In this document: one piece after another, positions 49,311 to 60,800 of the stretch
Numbering within the stretch: position 1 is the stretch's first letter
How the letters are laid out: the number at the start of each line of letters is the position of its first letter
Assembly: GCA_022577435.1 (NCBI GenBank)
Contig: JAKOON010000067.1
Coordinates: 768,252-832,251 of the forward strand
Source of the DNA: Embiotoca jacksoni
Taxonomy: Eukaryota > Chordata > Actinopteri > Embiotocidae
Length of the DNA: 64,000 nucleotides
Direction: 5' to 3'
Translations under genes and position numbers: made by a program
Notes under the pieces: model-generated
Database searches by the model: none
Told to the model about the DNA's origin: nothing
Seen by the model: only the letters and a program-made list of their open reading frames with translations

Positions 49311-49454
49311 TCCAGCAGTTGGTGTGCCAGACGGCAGATGTGCATCGACCAGACTTCACTTATCTATTAGCACTCGGTTTGGGAAGCCTGGGACCATTTG
49401 CTTCACCCACCTCCAAACATTTTAACAGTTTATCTTCAACAACGATATGTAACT

Positions 49455-50100
49455 TTTGCTGTGGTGGGAGAAGTTCTCTAATCCTTTAAGTAACAGCACA
49501 GACAAAAAAAAAAAAAAAAAAAGTAGAAATCCTCGATTACAAGTAAAAGTCCTGTATTCAAAAGTCTACTCGAGAAAAAGCATATATTAATAATAATGTA
49601 TTCGTAATGTACCTTATGTAGTTGATCAGGAGTTGTTTTTTTTCTTCTGCTTTCGGTAGTTTTGTCCAGTGGTTCCCAACCTGAGGATCAGGTCCCTTCA
49701 AAGGGTCACCAGATAAATCTGAGTCCTGACATGATTAAACAGAATAGAAGAAAAAGTTTTGAGACCCAAACGTGTTTTTATTTCTCGTTTTCAAATATAA
49801 TTAAGTGAAATTTTGGTTAATTTGACATGTTTGGGCTCTAATTAGTATTTTACATGAAACCATTTGAAAAATTTTGAGACGAAAAGTCTCTTTGGTGGTC
49901 TGCTGTTAAAAACTGACAAAGCTCAAAAAGTTAAGAACCACAAGTTTAAAATGTAAATTTTACTGCAAAGTGACGATTTTTGTGTCAGTTAAAAAAAGTA
50001 CAATATTTCCTCTGAATTGTGCAAAGTACAACAAATACATACAAACTTAAACATAACTTAAAAGTTACGAAGTAAATCAACTATGTCCATCTCTGATGTG
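49455..50100 (+). repeat. Teleost dispersed repeat, diverged copy
   Basis: Contains GATTACAAGTAAAAGTCCTG and TATTCAAAAGTCTACT near the left, and AAAAAGTACAATATTTCCTC and TGAATTGTGCAAAGTA near the right, words of the common teleost element also found upstream of tap1 (29800-30270). A run of A at 49503-49522 interrupts it. Confidence 0.55.
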
Positions 50101-50699
50101 ATGATTAGATAGATTATAATTTTTCCGTTTCGGTGCAACAGATAAGCAGATAAGAATTTCCATCTCATGTTTTTTCTGTGTTTTCACTGTGGGACGTCCC
50201 GTTGATATCCGGAATTATAAACCCCACGTAACGCTTTGATCTCTACAGCCACCCGCAGCAGCTTCTGCAGCACACGAGCTCTTCACGCCTCATTTACACG
50301 TGCACAGCTGAAAAAAAAAAATGCGTCACAAGGAACTTTAGACGGTCGACTTCAGGGAAGAGGTTTTACTGAGTAGTTCCATCAACAATGACAGAAAAGG
50401 TCACCGGCTTGTAAATAAGATCCTCCACCATAACATTGGCACGCGCTCAGGCGTTCATTTAGAAAGACAGAGCTGAACAAAAATGTGAAAAATATTTCAC
50501 AGGTAGGAAAAAAAAATACACAACCATTAGTTCAGAAATCATTATCTTCATTTGAGGATTGAAGACACAAGTCTGTGTTTTTAGTCAGGAGAATATCAGC
50601 CACAAATTAGGTGACAGTATCCCGAAGGAGGCATAACACATTTTGTTGTGAAAAGTGTCCTGAAACTTTCCTACCATGAGCTCGTGAAGTAAAATGACG

Positions 50700-50900
50700 A
50701 GGCCATCCTGGTGCGTGATTTGCATTTGAGTGACCAGCGTGCGTAAAATGTGTGCGTGGGAACCTGAAAGCCGGCAGTCCTCCACACAGACACACACTTC
50801 TTTTTAATGATGTAGTGGTTCTAACAGATCATAAACGTGCAAATGGGGGCTTCTATCCAGGTTTCCCACGAGAAAGAGCCAGAACAGTGTCTCCCACGGG
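50700..50900 (-). repeat. Local repeat unit C
   Basis: Plus-strand landmarks: ATTTGCATTTGAG (octamer on the minus strand), GCGTGCGTAAAATG, GTGCGTGGGAACCTGAAAGC, AGTCCTCCACACAG, AATGATGTAGTGG, TCTAACAGATCATAAACGTG, CAGTGTCTCCCAC. Confidence 0.5.
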
Positions 50901-51074
50901 ATCCAACAGCTCTCAATGAATTAGAAATAAAGAGGATTAGGAATAATTAAATATTCAAAATATATCCTCAGTTTAATATGAAAGTATATTTTACTGAATG
51001 AGACAGAACAATCAGCAGTGGGTGGATTTTTTTTTTTTTTCCATTTAATTTCAGCTCAATCAAGTAAATGAATT

Positions 51075-51185
51075 CTAAATCAGAAACAGCTTTATTGGCC
51101 AGGTTTGTTTACACATTAAAGAATTTCACTCGTAACTTGCTCTTAATGTGCAAACAAAGAAACAGACATAAATAGACACATATAA
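51075..51185 (+). repeat. Dispersed repeat fragment
   Basis: AATCAGAAACAGCTTTATTG, GCCAGGTTTGTTTACACATT and AAAGAATTTCACTCG match a common teleost retroposon end. Confidence 0.55.
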
Positions 51186-51573
51186 AGCTACAGCAAGTCA
51201 ATTTGTACCACTACAGGATCAAATATGTCCCCAAAATACAATTGAACAAGAAGCCAATGTTTTCATTATTTTCCAAAATGAGCTTTTGGACAATTTTCTT
51301 TGTGTTTACATACATTTCTAACCGTTTTAATAAAACATTAAATGTGTTTTTATGTCGTTTTTCTAATAACTTTTGCTTCTTCAGGGGGTAAAACCTGTTA
51401 ATAAGACCAGTCTGACAGGTGAAGGACAAATGTCCACCTGAGTGTGTGACGGAACTTCAAAGGACTGCGGGAGGTGTCGAGACACGTTTTTGCTTCCTTT
51501 GAAGTGACACCAGACACGCGTGGAAGACAAAACGGCCTCCGGTCAGCCGGGGGTGGTGGGTGGTGTTGTGTAT

Positions 51574-51581
51574 GTGTGTGT

Positions 51582-51612
<31 letters not shown>

Positions 51613-51622
51613 GGGGGGGGGG
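51574..51622 (+). repeat. (GT)n followed by a run of about 27 G
   Basis: A GT tract running into an almost pure G run at 51596-51622. The run is long enough to form G-quadruplex structures and to be error-prone in sequencing. Confidence 0.9.
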
Positions 51623-52933
51623 TTGGAGGTGAGCGTCAATTACAATGAAAACAAACGCAGGACATGCGCCATTCAGCTTCACCCTGTCATGTGAGCTGAC
51701 ATGTTGGTTTGACGTTGGAGCTTTCAGGAAGTTAGACGAGAGGCTCTTATTTTGAAAAAACAGTGGAACCTATTTCTGTGGTAAGTTTGAAAGTCTTCAG
51801 TCACATAAAGTTATAGAGGCAATAATATATGAGAAATTATGAAGAAGAAGAATAGTTGAGCATTTACAGAAATAAAACTATTAGAATTAGAAAAAGTAAA
51901 TGCAAGGCAACAACGTAATGTAAAATAGTTTTTTATTTAGTTTTCTCAGACAGCTCTGGACTTGATTATATATATACATTAATATAATTTTATCATTTAT
52001 TATTGGTTTGATTTAAAGCCTTTCAGTTTCACCGTGTGACAAAGATCATCTTTTTTTTTCTTTTGCCTTTGAAGTGGGAACAGCTACTGATGTGTTGTAG
52101 CTCCTGGTCAGAGTTCACACCTGCAGGACGTCTCTGCAGGAGGCCGAGCTTCACACCGCAGACTCACACTAAAAAGATCTGTCAAGAGTCTCTGCACACA
52201 AAAGGTTGCATCCAACTTCAAAAGAATCACGTGACAAGTTTTCTTATATTTTAAGAAATGGTTTTATTTTTCATATATATATAAAAACTGGGAATACTGC
52301 TCACCATAGGGAGACATCCAGAATAAATTAGTGTGCAAATTAGACAAGGTGAAAATTCAGAGAGAATACATGTTGTAGACGGAGCCACAGATGTCACTCA
52401 TGCCAGCGGACTTCAGGGCCCACAGGTGAGTGTGAGGGGGAGGAGGGGGCGGGGCAGCGTGGGGCTCCCCGAGCCTCAAACCCCTGGAACACCTGGAAAC
52501 GTGACGGACAGAAACTCAATCATGATCCGGTTCAGTATAACACTCGTGAATCATGATGGAAGCAGTTTTTTTTTTTTTTTTTTTTTTTTCAGCGGCACAT
52601 GCAGGAGGATTAAATATCTGGAGCTCAGTGGTACTCACCTCCTTCACGGGTTCTTCAGCCCAGCAGCAAAGATCCAGCTCAGGTCTAGGAGAGTCCCTGT
52701 GCCTGTCAGCTGCCCCGACTGACTGAGCTCATTAAATAAGAGTAGAGTCAACCCTACCACACATACAGCACATGTACAAATAACATTTTTTTTTTTTACA
52801 TTATTTACAGTCTCGGAGGTTACGAGTTCTCATAAGACTACAAAACAAAATATTCCTTGAGGAACGATACATAAACGGCGCCGGTGAATATAAAATAAAA
52901 AATAAAGTAGTTCTGAAGTCACTGCCTGACGGA

Positions 52934-53988
52934 TCAGGGCCATGGTCTCCACAAAGTCTGGCTGACCGGGAAGCTCTGCGGAGAGTTCCGTTTGGTCGCT
53001 CCGCTCTCCGCCCCGATGTCAAGCCGACTTTGTTTCTGAGGCTGCTGGGGAACTCTGGGGAAGCTTTGCTGGACTGGAAGTGGGGAGAGATGAGCAAACC
53101 TGTTCACCCCGCAGGCCTGCGGGTGCAGTTTGTGCTTGGACCGCTGCCTCAGCATCCGGAGGAAGGAGGCCTTCGTGTGCGGCGGGGAGGCGGGGGGCCG
53201 CCGGACGCCCGGAGGGTCGGGGTCTGCGTGGGCGAGGCGAGCCACGAAGGACGCGTCCAGCGCCGAGCGCAGCCACAGGCCTTTCCCCTCAGGGCCCAGG
53301 AAGCAAGCGGCTCTCTGCAGGCAGGAGGAGAAGCCGTCCCGGAAGGAGTGTTTCTGGCCTCTACCTCCGGCTCTTGTCCCATCTTTGGCGGTGTTCTGGA
53401 GGAAGAGGACGGTGTGCTCCAGAATCTCAGCTTTCTCCACTCTGCGCTGAGTCTGAGTCCCAGCCTGTAGGAAAGCAGCAATATGAGTTCTGTCACAGCT
53501 TCCACAGTCTGATAACTGTTAGCGGTCTGAATGGATGACAGTATCGTCATATATTTGGTAATTTGGAGATGGGTTATGTTGCATTAAAGATAATAACACG
53601 CATTTCCAGAATATCTGAGAAGACAATTGAAAGGTTTTTGTTGTTGTTTTTGTTTTTTTACCTGGTGTTGCTCCTGCAGCATCATTGTCCTAAGACGCTC
53701 CAGACTGCGGTTCATTCGCTCCCTGCGACGTTTCTCTACCTGAGATTTTATCAACTAGAAGCAAAATAACCCCCCAAAAAACAGAAGAAATATTTCACTA
53801 TTTGATTTAATTTAAATGTTTAAAAAAAAAAATTGGCTAAAGAAAACGTTTTTACTTCCCAATGAAATCTCAGTATTATTGTCAAAATAGCAGCCACTAT
53901 TTATGTATATATATAAAATCAGATGAATGAGGATTTACTTTACCTTTTTGTCATGAGTCGCATCCTCCGCTTCCTGCAACAGCTTCAT
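52934..53988 (-). CDS. Hes7/Her7-type bHLH-Orange repressor, second copy
   Basis: Three exons: 53988-53944 (MKLLQEAEDATHDKK), 53754-53662 (basic region and helix 1, SQVEKRRRERMNRSLERLR) and 53464-52934 (helix 2 AEILEHTVLFLQ, Orange domain HSFRDGFSSCLQRAACFL, then a Pro/Gln-rich tail ending LWRPWP). 222 aa, all in phase. Same exon structure and close similarity to the gene at 46778, so a tandem duplicate. The two lie about 5.3 kb apart on the same strand. Hes-class repressors bind DNA as dimers and recruit Groucho/TLE through WRPWP. An oddity: where Hes proteins carry Pro in the basic region (KPEVE in the neighbour) this copy has Ser (KSQVE). A TATAAG box lies about 160 bp upstream. Placement in the Hes7/Her7 group rests on the short loop, AEILEHTV and the WRPWP tail. 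Orthology to a named her gene is not settled. Confidence 0.92.
53451..53516 (+). repeat. Duplicated segment, intron 2/exon 3 copy
   Basis: The 66 bp covering the splice acceptor and first 14 nt of exon 3 of the second Hes-like gene are repeated almost exactly at 54040-54103, upstream of the same gene's start codon. Shared core: GCAATATGAGTTCTGTCA. Confidence 0.9.
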
Positions 53989-54039
53989 AGCTGAAGTTCC
54001 AAAGCTGTCTGTCCAAATGTGGAGATCGCGTCCTTCCCA

Positions 54040-54103
54040 GTCTGAGTCCAAGCCTGTAGGAAAGTAGCAATATGAGTTCTGTCAAAGCTTCCAGTCTGAT
54101 AAC
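54040..54103 (+). repeat. Duplicated segment, 5' UTR copy
   Basis: A near-identical copy of 53451-53516, with about five substitutions and a 2-nt gap. On the transcribed strand it still reads TTTCCTACAG|GCTTGGACTC, a complete acceptor, 60-70 nt upstream of the start codon. Confidence 0.9.
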
Positions 54104-54144
54104 CGCAAATGATGAGGGGAAGAGGCTGTTTTCTCTGCTTGTCT

Positions 54145-54150
54145 CTTATA
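54145..54150 (-). promoter_or_regulatory. TATA box, second Hes-like gene
   Basis: AGTATAAGAGAC on the minus strand, about 160 bp upstream of the start codon. Confidence 0.45.
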
Positions 54151-54413
54151 CTTCCCTCTGCCAGTCCCCCCAGACTCCTCCTCTGACTGTACGGAGATTT
54201 TACAACCGGAATCCACCACCTCCCCCGCAGCCACCCGTCCCCCCCACTGACCCCTCCTCTCCTCGGTCTCACCACATTTTCTAAACTCAATAATGTTGAA
54301 AAATTAAACTGAATTAAAATAATTGAAGTAGCCTTTTTTTTTTCGATCTGACCATCTACTAACACATCAGCTTGACACAAGAAAGAGAGATGTTACACAT
54401 TACGCGGAAACAC

Positions 54414-54467
54414 GTGCGTAAAAAGTCGTGCGTAAAAAGTCGTGCGTAAAAAGTCGTGCGTAAAATC
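54414..54467 (+). repeat. 14-bp tandem repeat with GCGTAAAA
   Basis: Three full units of GTGCGTAAAAAGTC and one partial unit, about 430 bp upstream of the second Hes-like start codon. Each holds the TGCGTAAAA word that recurs around both Hes-like genes. Confidence 0.9.
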
Positions 54468-55024
54468 ACTGGAAAATACAGGATTTAAATCGTCACTTTA
54501 CACTGTAGATTATTCAATCTCAGATCTATGTAATTTTGCAGTGGTGGTTAGTTGTGAAAGCTGCTACATGCAGAAGAAGAAGATGTGAATGATTTTCTGA
54601 ACCATCTTTTACCCGTACACCCCTGAGATTTTCTGGAAAAGGAAAATTACTTTTGGCACGATAAAAACAACACATAAGGTATTAAAACACCTTCAGAGTC
54701 AATCAGTTTGAACAAACATGAAACATTCAATCGATCCATTCACGTTTGTAATCTGTAACATTTTATATTTCAATAGAAACCACAGTTTTCCACGATATTC
54801 TTGGGTCACTGGAGAGATTTGAATTTGAAGCTGCGCCTCTGACAACAAATGGACCATTTGTGGACCATTTGTTGTGCGAGTCTGACTGATTTGGCACTTC
54901 TTTCCTTTTTGTTTTAGTTTGAATACCCCCAAAACCTTGTTTCATCTTCTCTTCACAATGGCGCCAAACTGAGAAATTCTATTCCGATTCATTACCATTA
55001 TTGTAAGTTGTTTGTTGGACTCTT

Positions 55025-55414
55025 TTGTTTGTTCTTTTAGCTCAAAGCGTCTGTTGCTTTTGTACCCGCGAGCCTTTCTTTACCACCAGCTGTGCGCTCG
55101 CTTACGGCGAGTGCCGGGAAGCTTCTTCACCGTCGACACCTCTGCATTTGGTCGTCAGCGCGGACGCTGAAGGTGCGACTGTGGTCAACATTTTTTTGCA
55201 TTCACACCTCCGTGTAGACCGCGTGTGCCATTTGGGTCGGTCTCGTGCTGACACCCCGTTTAGCGCCGCAGTTGTGAAAAAGAAGAAGAAGAAAGCCTTT
55301 GATGTTGCCCGACCACCGTGGGAACAGGAGAGCAGCTCTGACAAAAGCGCACTTGACAACTTCTTTTATATTCAACACGTGAAGCCTCAGATGTGCTTTA
55401 CTGATGTGGATTAA
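55025..55414 (+). other. Open frame of 129 codons, status uncertain
   Basis: A GC-richer island in AT-rich DNA holds an open frame ending ...IQHVKPQMCFTDVD, with a KKKKKK run in the middle. I recognise no family, no signal peptide and no conserved motif. A TTCTTTTAG acceptor-like sequence lies at its left edge, so it could be a terminal exon of an unseen gene, a small retrocopy, or chance. Low support. Confidence 0.15.
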
Positions 55415-56545
55415 CTAACTACATTAGACGTTATGTTTATAATCCTGTAACTCCACACGTCACGTGTTACTCAGTTTGACCTTTTAGTTCATTGAAATAA
55501 GTAGTCTGATCATTTTACAGCATAAAACTGGGTATTCATGTTTCCTGCTCCACTAACTACATAGAAAAAAAAACAACAACTCTTTACAGCTAAGACATAA
55601 AAATACAAATATTTAAGTCCCTCAAGAGAAGTTGCATGTTTGATATTCATATTTATATTTTACAATTATTTATAGATATTCTTTGATGATATTTATGGGT
55701 AGAAAAAATAAACTAATATCCTGTGATTAATAACAGCACGTTTTGGCAATAACATCCAACTAGTCCTTCACTTAAGTAAAAGTAATTGATACTAACTCTT
55801 AAGTAATAGTACACTGTAAAAATACTCCATTACAAATTAAAATTTGAGGCGTGAGGCAACAAATGAAAATAAAACAAAATATATTAAAAGTGAATAAATG
55901 TAGGAATACGCACACTAACAAAAACAATGTTATTCATCAGGGTGAGATTAAGTAGTTTGGAAGAACTTCCTGGTTGATATCGTACTCATTTCTTTTTTAA
56001 ACTACAGCTCATTAACTGTAATTCTTCCCCCGGATGTTAAACCTGCACTATTTAAACTTCTGGTTAGATGACTAACTTTATTTCCTTTATTACCTGAGCG
56101 TTACAAAGACAATAAAGTTGACTTGAATCTGTCATATAAAGTTTAGTTGAAGGTAGTTTCAGTGAAAACTGGTCACAAGAAATGTGGATTTATCCAAAAG
56201 TAATCAGGTTGATATTTCTAAGCAGAAAGCACCATAAATTAAATCACATTCAGCACCACTGTATTGGAAAAGCAGAAAATTAAGTCCATATAAGGGCAAC
56301 AAACCCCAAAACATCCATTAGAGGCAAGAAAACATCGATTTAAAAAAATAGTTTTTCAGTCTTTATGTTCTTATGAAAAGCATTTTGAACTCTCTCGCTA
56401 TTGAAACGTGAACCAAAGACTCGCCTTTCTTTGTATTTTGAGTAAATCGACCCTTTTATACTGCCACCTGTAGAGCGGGTCCAGCATGACGTCACCACCC
56501 GACATACATCCAGCCAATCAGCAAGCTGCTTGTGAATACAGAATC
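55415..56545. other. Intergenic, no gene recognised
   Basis: AT-rich. 55755-55860 contains CACTTAAGTAAAAGTAATTG and AAAATACTCCATTACAAATT, fragments of the common teleost repeat also seen at 49455. Confidence 0.5.
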
Positions 56546-56551
56546 TTTATT
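56546..56551 (-). terminator. Candidate polyadenylation signal of pbx2
   Basis: TTTTACAATAAAGATT on the minus strand, about 685 nt after the pbx2 stop. Confidence 0.5.
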
Positions 56552-56980
56552 GTAAAAGAGGTAGAGAGAATACAGGTGTTTCACTGTACAGGAGAAAACA
56601 AACAAACAAACAAAAAACAGCACTGTTGATACTCATTCAAACCGTTAATAGGACTCGCACACGCCTCATTCAGTTTTTACAGGGACAAACAAGCCCAGTA
56701 GAAAAACAAACAAACAAACAAAAGAGAAACAAACACACAGTCTTTGGATTTTTCTCTATTGCCCTCTCACTCAACTTTAAATGCATTCTCTCTTTCTGAG
56801 CTGTTAAAAAGAAAAAATAGTTGAAGCACTAATAACAAAAGCAATAATATTAATATTAATAATGATATAATGTGCTAAAAACAATGATAACGCAGTCCCA
56901 GCCCTCCCAAACCACAAAAACATCTCAGTAACATGTCAGAAGTAGTGGAAAACAAACCCCCTAATAAAACCACACCTGCA

Positions 56981-56982
56981 TG

Positions 56983-57010
<28 letters not shown>
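56981..57010 (+). repeat. (AC)n microsatellite in pbx2 3' UTR
   Basis: About 14 AC units between the pbx2 stop and its candidate polyadenylation signal. A longer one lies at 57829-57884 in the last intron. Confidence 0.92.
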
Positions 57011-57013
<3 letters not shown>

Positions 57014-57235
57014 GCTCGACTATCTGTGCACTCAGCTAATCATACGAACATAATAATAACCGACGCTGAGCAGTAAGAAAAAAAAAAAAGTCCTTTAAAA
57101 TAACCAAACCAACCAAAACATTATACAAAACAACAACAACAACTGCAGCCGAGTGGGGAGTGTGATGTCATTCTTTTCTGTCTTCGTCCGTCCTCAATCT
57201 TTCTGTCGTTGCTGTGTGTCCAGTGGGCGGGGCCA

Positions 57236-57824
57236 TCAGTCGGAGTTGTCGGAGTGGTCGCTGTGGGGCGAGGCGCCCGGCGAGTTTCGACCCACCCAGT
57301 TCCCGTTCGCCTGAGAAAACAACAAGGAAAAGAAATATAAATAAACAAAAAGAAACGTGTCACTTCCTGTACGTGTTGCACTTATTTAGTCTCATTTAAC
57401 AACACATCACCTGTAATTTAGTATTTTAATAACAAATAGCTATTTAATCTCCATGATTCAATACCCAAAAATAATGATCACATTTCAAAATAGAAATTTT
57501 TAATTTTTATTTTGGACAGACCGGGTTGTAAGGACAGCAGGACCCACATCACCATGGTAACCTCCGTGAACGCGCAAGTGTGTGTGTGTGTGTGAAGCGT
57601 TGCCACAACAAACCGTAACAGTAACACACACCCGGGACGTGAACATAAAGTGACAACGGAAACTCTCTCACCTTCAGTTGTGTAAACATCCAGATGTTTA
57701 GATAAATTATAGGCGTCTCCTTTTCATTCAAAATGCCGAGACGGCGTTTGTTTAACGAGTATTGGACGCAAATTTGCTTGTAAAAATCACAAAAGTAATT
57801 TTACGGGTACAGATGTGCGAGTAG

Positions 57825-57887
<63 letters not shown>

Positions 57888-60800
57888 AAGCATCTATGAC
57901 ACCTTTGGTACATTTTCAGGATGGAGGTGAGCAGGACAGATGAGGGTCCCACCGCCAAACACTTCCTCCATCACTCCCCTCCGGTCAGATTCTCCCACTC
58001 CCGACTTTAAGCATCACAATAGCGTGTGTGAGCGGTGTGTGAGGTACCTGCACTCCCATCTGGTAGGCGGACTGCTCGCCGTTCACAGGTGGAACCCCGA
58101 GGAAGAGGTCAGCTGACCCGGACAGAGAGAAGGACCCCGACCCTGAAGGAGGACAGAAACTTCATCAGTCACATGCAGCATTTTTATATCAACATTAAAT
58201 GATTTATTTTTTTTTAATTTTTTTTTTGGGGGGGGAGGGGGGAGGGTTTGTTGGGATGCTTCACACGTCTGCGCTGCATCTCCAACATCCATTTACATCA
58301 ATCAAGTAATTAAAATGGACGTTTTTATTTTCCCTCTGACATTTTATGGAGGATTACTGAACGTGTATGCAGCTCATCGGGATGAGTCACGGCCTGCCGG
58401 GTGGAGAGGACGATCTCTTTCACAGCCCGGAGGCAGGTGGTTGTGTATTACTGGCGCGGCTCTCCGTCAGTACCTGTGGAGTTGGGAGTGTGCGGGGAGT
58501 CGTCGCCCGGTCGGGGCCCCAAGGCGGTCTTCATGGCGTAGAGGTTCGCCTCCTCCTGGAACTTGCCGATGTTTTTCTTGTAGCGGATTCTCTTGTTGCC
58601 GAACCAGTTGGAGACCTGGCAGTAAAAAAAAAAAGACAAGACAAGACAAGACAAGAATTAAGCTCATTTTAAAGAGAGGAGAGGTGTATCGTTCAAAAAA
58701 AGGCTTCCTCGATGATGCTTTTGACACTGATTTTTATAAAAAACAATTTTAAAATAAAAAGGATTTCTTTAACGAATGAGACATTAGAAACTCTTCCATC
58801 AGTCTAGGTCCCGCCCATTTATTAATAATAATAAACTTTATTTGTGTAGCTCAAAGTGTTTTACAGTTCCACATAAAAACTGATATAAAGGAACATTTAA
58901 AAAAAATGTAGAAAAGAAATGAGATGCATAAGAACTGATAAAATGCAAAACAATTAAACAAATGGAGCGAAAATATCTAATAAAGTCTGTGACTGAATCC
59001 AACACGACTGTAAGAGATCATTTGTTTGTTTTATTCTCAGTTGACATATTTTTTTACCTCCAAACTGGATTTTGTAGTGTAGTGTGAAAAATCTGATTTC
59101 AAAACGGCGGATTACCTGAGAGACGGTGATTCCACACGTTTTGGCGAGTTCCTCTTTGGCTTCTTCGCTGGGATACGGGTTGGACAGGTGGGAGTAGAAA
59201 TACTCATTCAGGCCCTCGGTGGCTTGTTTGCTGAAGTTGCGCCTCTTACGCCTGATGAGACACAAACAGGTGATGAGTATTGGGGAAAAAATTTGATTTT
59301 ATTTTGTTGCAGTTTTTTGTCACAGTTACTATTTGATCAGAGTATTTATATACACGCAGGTCTAAATGTCATGCTACATTTTATTTTTTTTAAATATAGA
59401 AATGTGTAAAAAAAAAATGACATTAAGAGCTCTGAAATATATATTAAAAAAAAGTTTGTAGTTTACATAGTGGCCCATAGGAATTATTTTCACACTCGAT
59501 TTATGACTGAAACATGAAAAGCACTTGTAAAATTAGGAAATTAATTATTGTATGACCAAACAGACACAGTGAAGGAGGGAGTATTTAAAACCTGGAGAGT
59601 AAAAAAAAAGAAGTAATAATCGCTCACCTGGCGTCGAGGAAGCGGGACCGCAGGATCATGACGGCCTCGCAGGTGCTCTGCTTCAGCTGCGTCTGGATGG
59701 AGCTGAACTTGCGGTGGATGATGGCCACCATGCGCTCGATCTCCCGCGGAGTGACGGGCCGCGTGCGCGACTGCTCCCGCAGCAGGTTCATCACGTGGGT
59801 GGTGAACTCGGTGCACGCCTGGGGAGAGCGGGCACAAAAGGGCAGACATTGAAGGACCCGATTCTGAACCCGGGAGGATCTGTAATTGTGAATGAATATG
59901 CAAATTAGGCAAGCAGATTTATTTTGTATATGTTTACACCCCCCCCTCCCCCCTCCCTCTATGAATGCTTTCTGATTTTTGTTTTCACATTAAAAAAAAA
60001 AAAAGGTGGGAAAAAGTTGCAATACAACAAAGCATTTGTTTACATCATCTAAATGGGCCATATTAACAAGTGTGTGTGTGTAGACTTTTCGTAACCATGG
60101 TAACGGGTCACTTTATCAACCAGTGAATGGTTTTAGTTTAAATAAATGTTTATCGTGCAAGTGGATTTCTGAATGTAATCTTGCTCACTTCTTATCTTAT
60201 TTATATCTGACAGAAACCCCCCCCCCATCCCCCCCCAACCCCTCCCCCCAAAAGAAAAATGTGTGGTGAACTCTAGACCCAACATGCCAATGGATTAGGC
60301 TCCTGGCGGGCAGCTTTAGTACAGGCAAGCGTGTACAGGCAAAGTCAGCACTCGACTCCTGTTGCGACACGGTACCTGCTCATACTTCTCCAGCTCAGTG
60401 TGGTAGATACTGCGAATCTGGCTCAACTTGCTTTTGTAGTCGGAGTGCTCGAGCGAGCTGTCGGGCGACATCCCTCCCGAGCTGGTGGCGGCAGACACGG
60501 CGGCGGCGGCCCCGCCACCTTTCTCCGGCCCCGCTACGCCCTCCGCCAACAGCATGTTGTCCAGTCGCACCAGCTGAGGATCCTGAGACTCCTCCTCCTG
60601 GGCGTTCCTCATTGAGAGGCCTGTCAATCACACAAATGTCTGTTTTGTTTTTGTTTTTTTTGGGTGGATGTAATCTAAAACTGAAGCCTGTAAAATGATG
60701 AATTAAAAGTTTCACGTGTTCAAATTTGCCCCCCAGTCGGCCAATAAAAGCAGCGACGAACCGTGTTGTGTGACTTAAAAGTTGAAAACTATGTTTAAAA

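Larger units (their letters stand above)
47751..52933. other. Spacer between the two Hes-like genes
   Basis: Upstream of the first and downstream of the second Hes-like gene. No coding exon is recognised. It holds repeat units A, B and C, several TGCGTAAAA motifs, two teleost dispersed repeats and a GT/G tract. Confidence 0.5.

Noticed and set aside
46778..53988. The two Hes-like genes as the her1-her7 pair of the zebrafish clock locus
   Set aside because: Both copies are the same subtype in the same orientation, while her1 and her7 are different subtypes; only Hes7-type similarity can be claimed.
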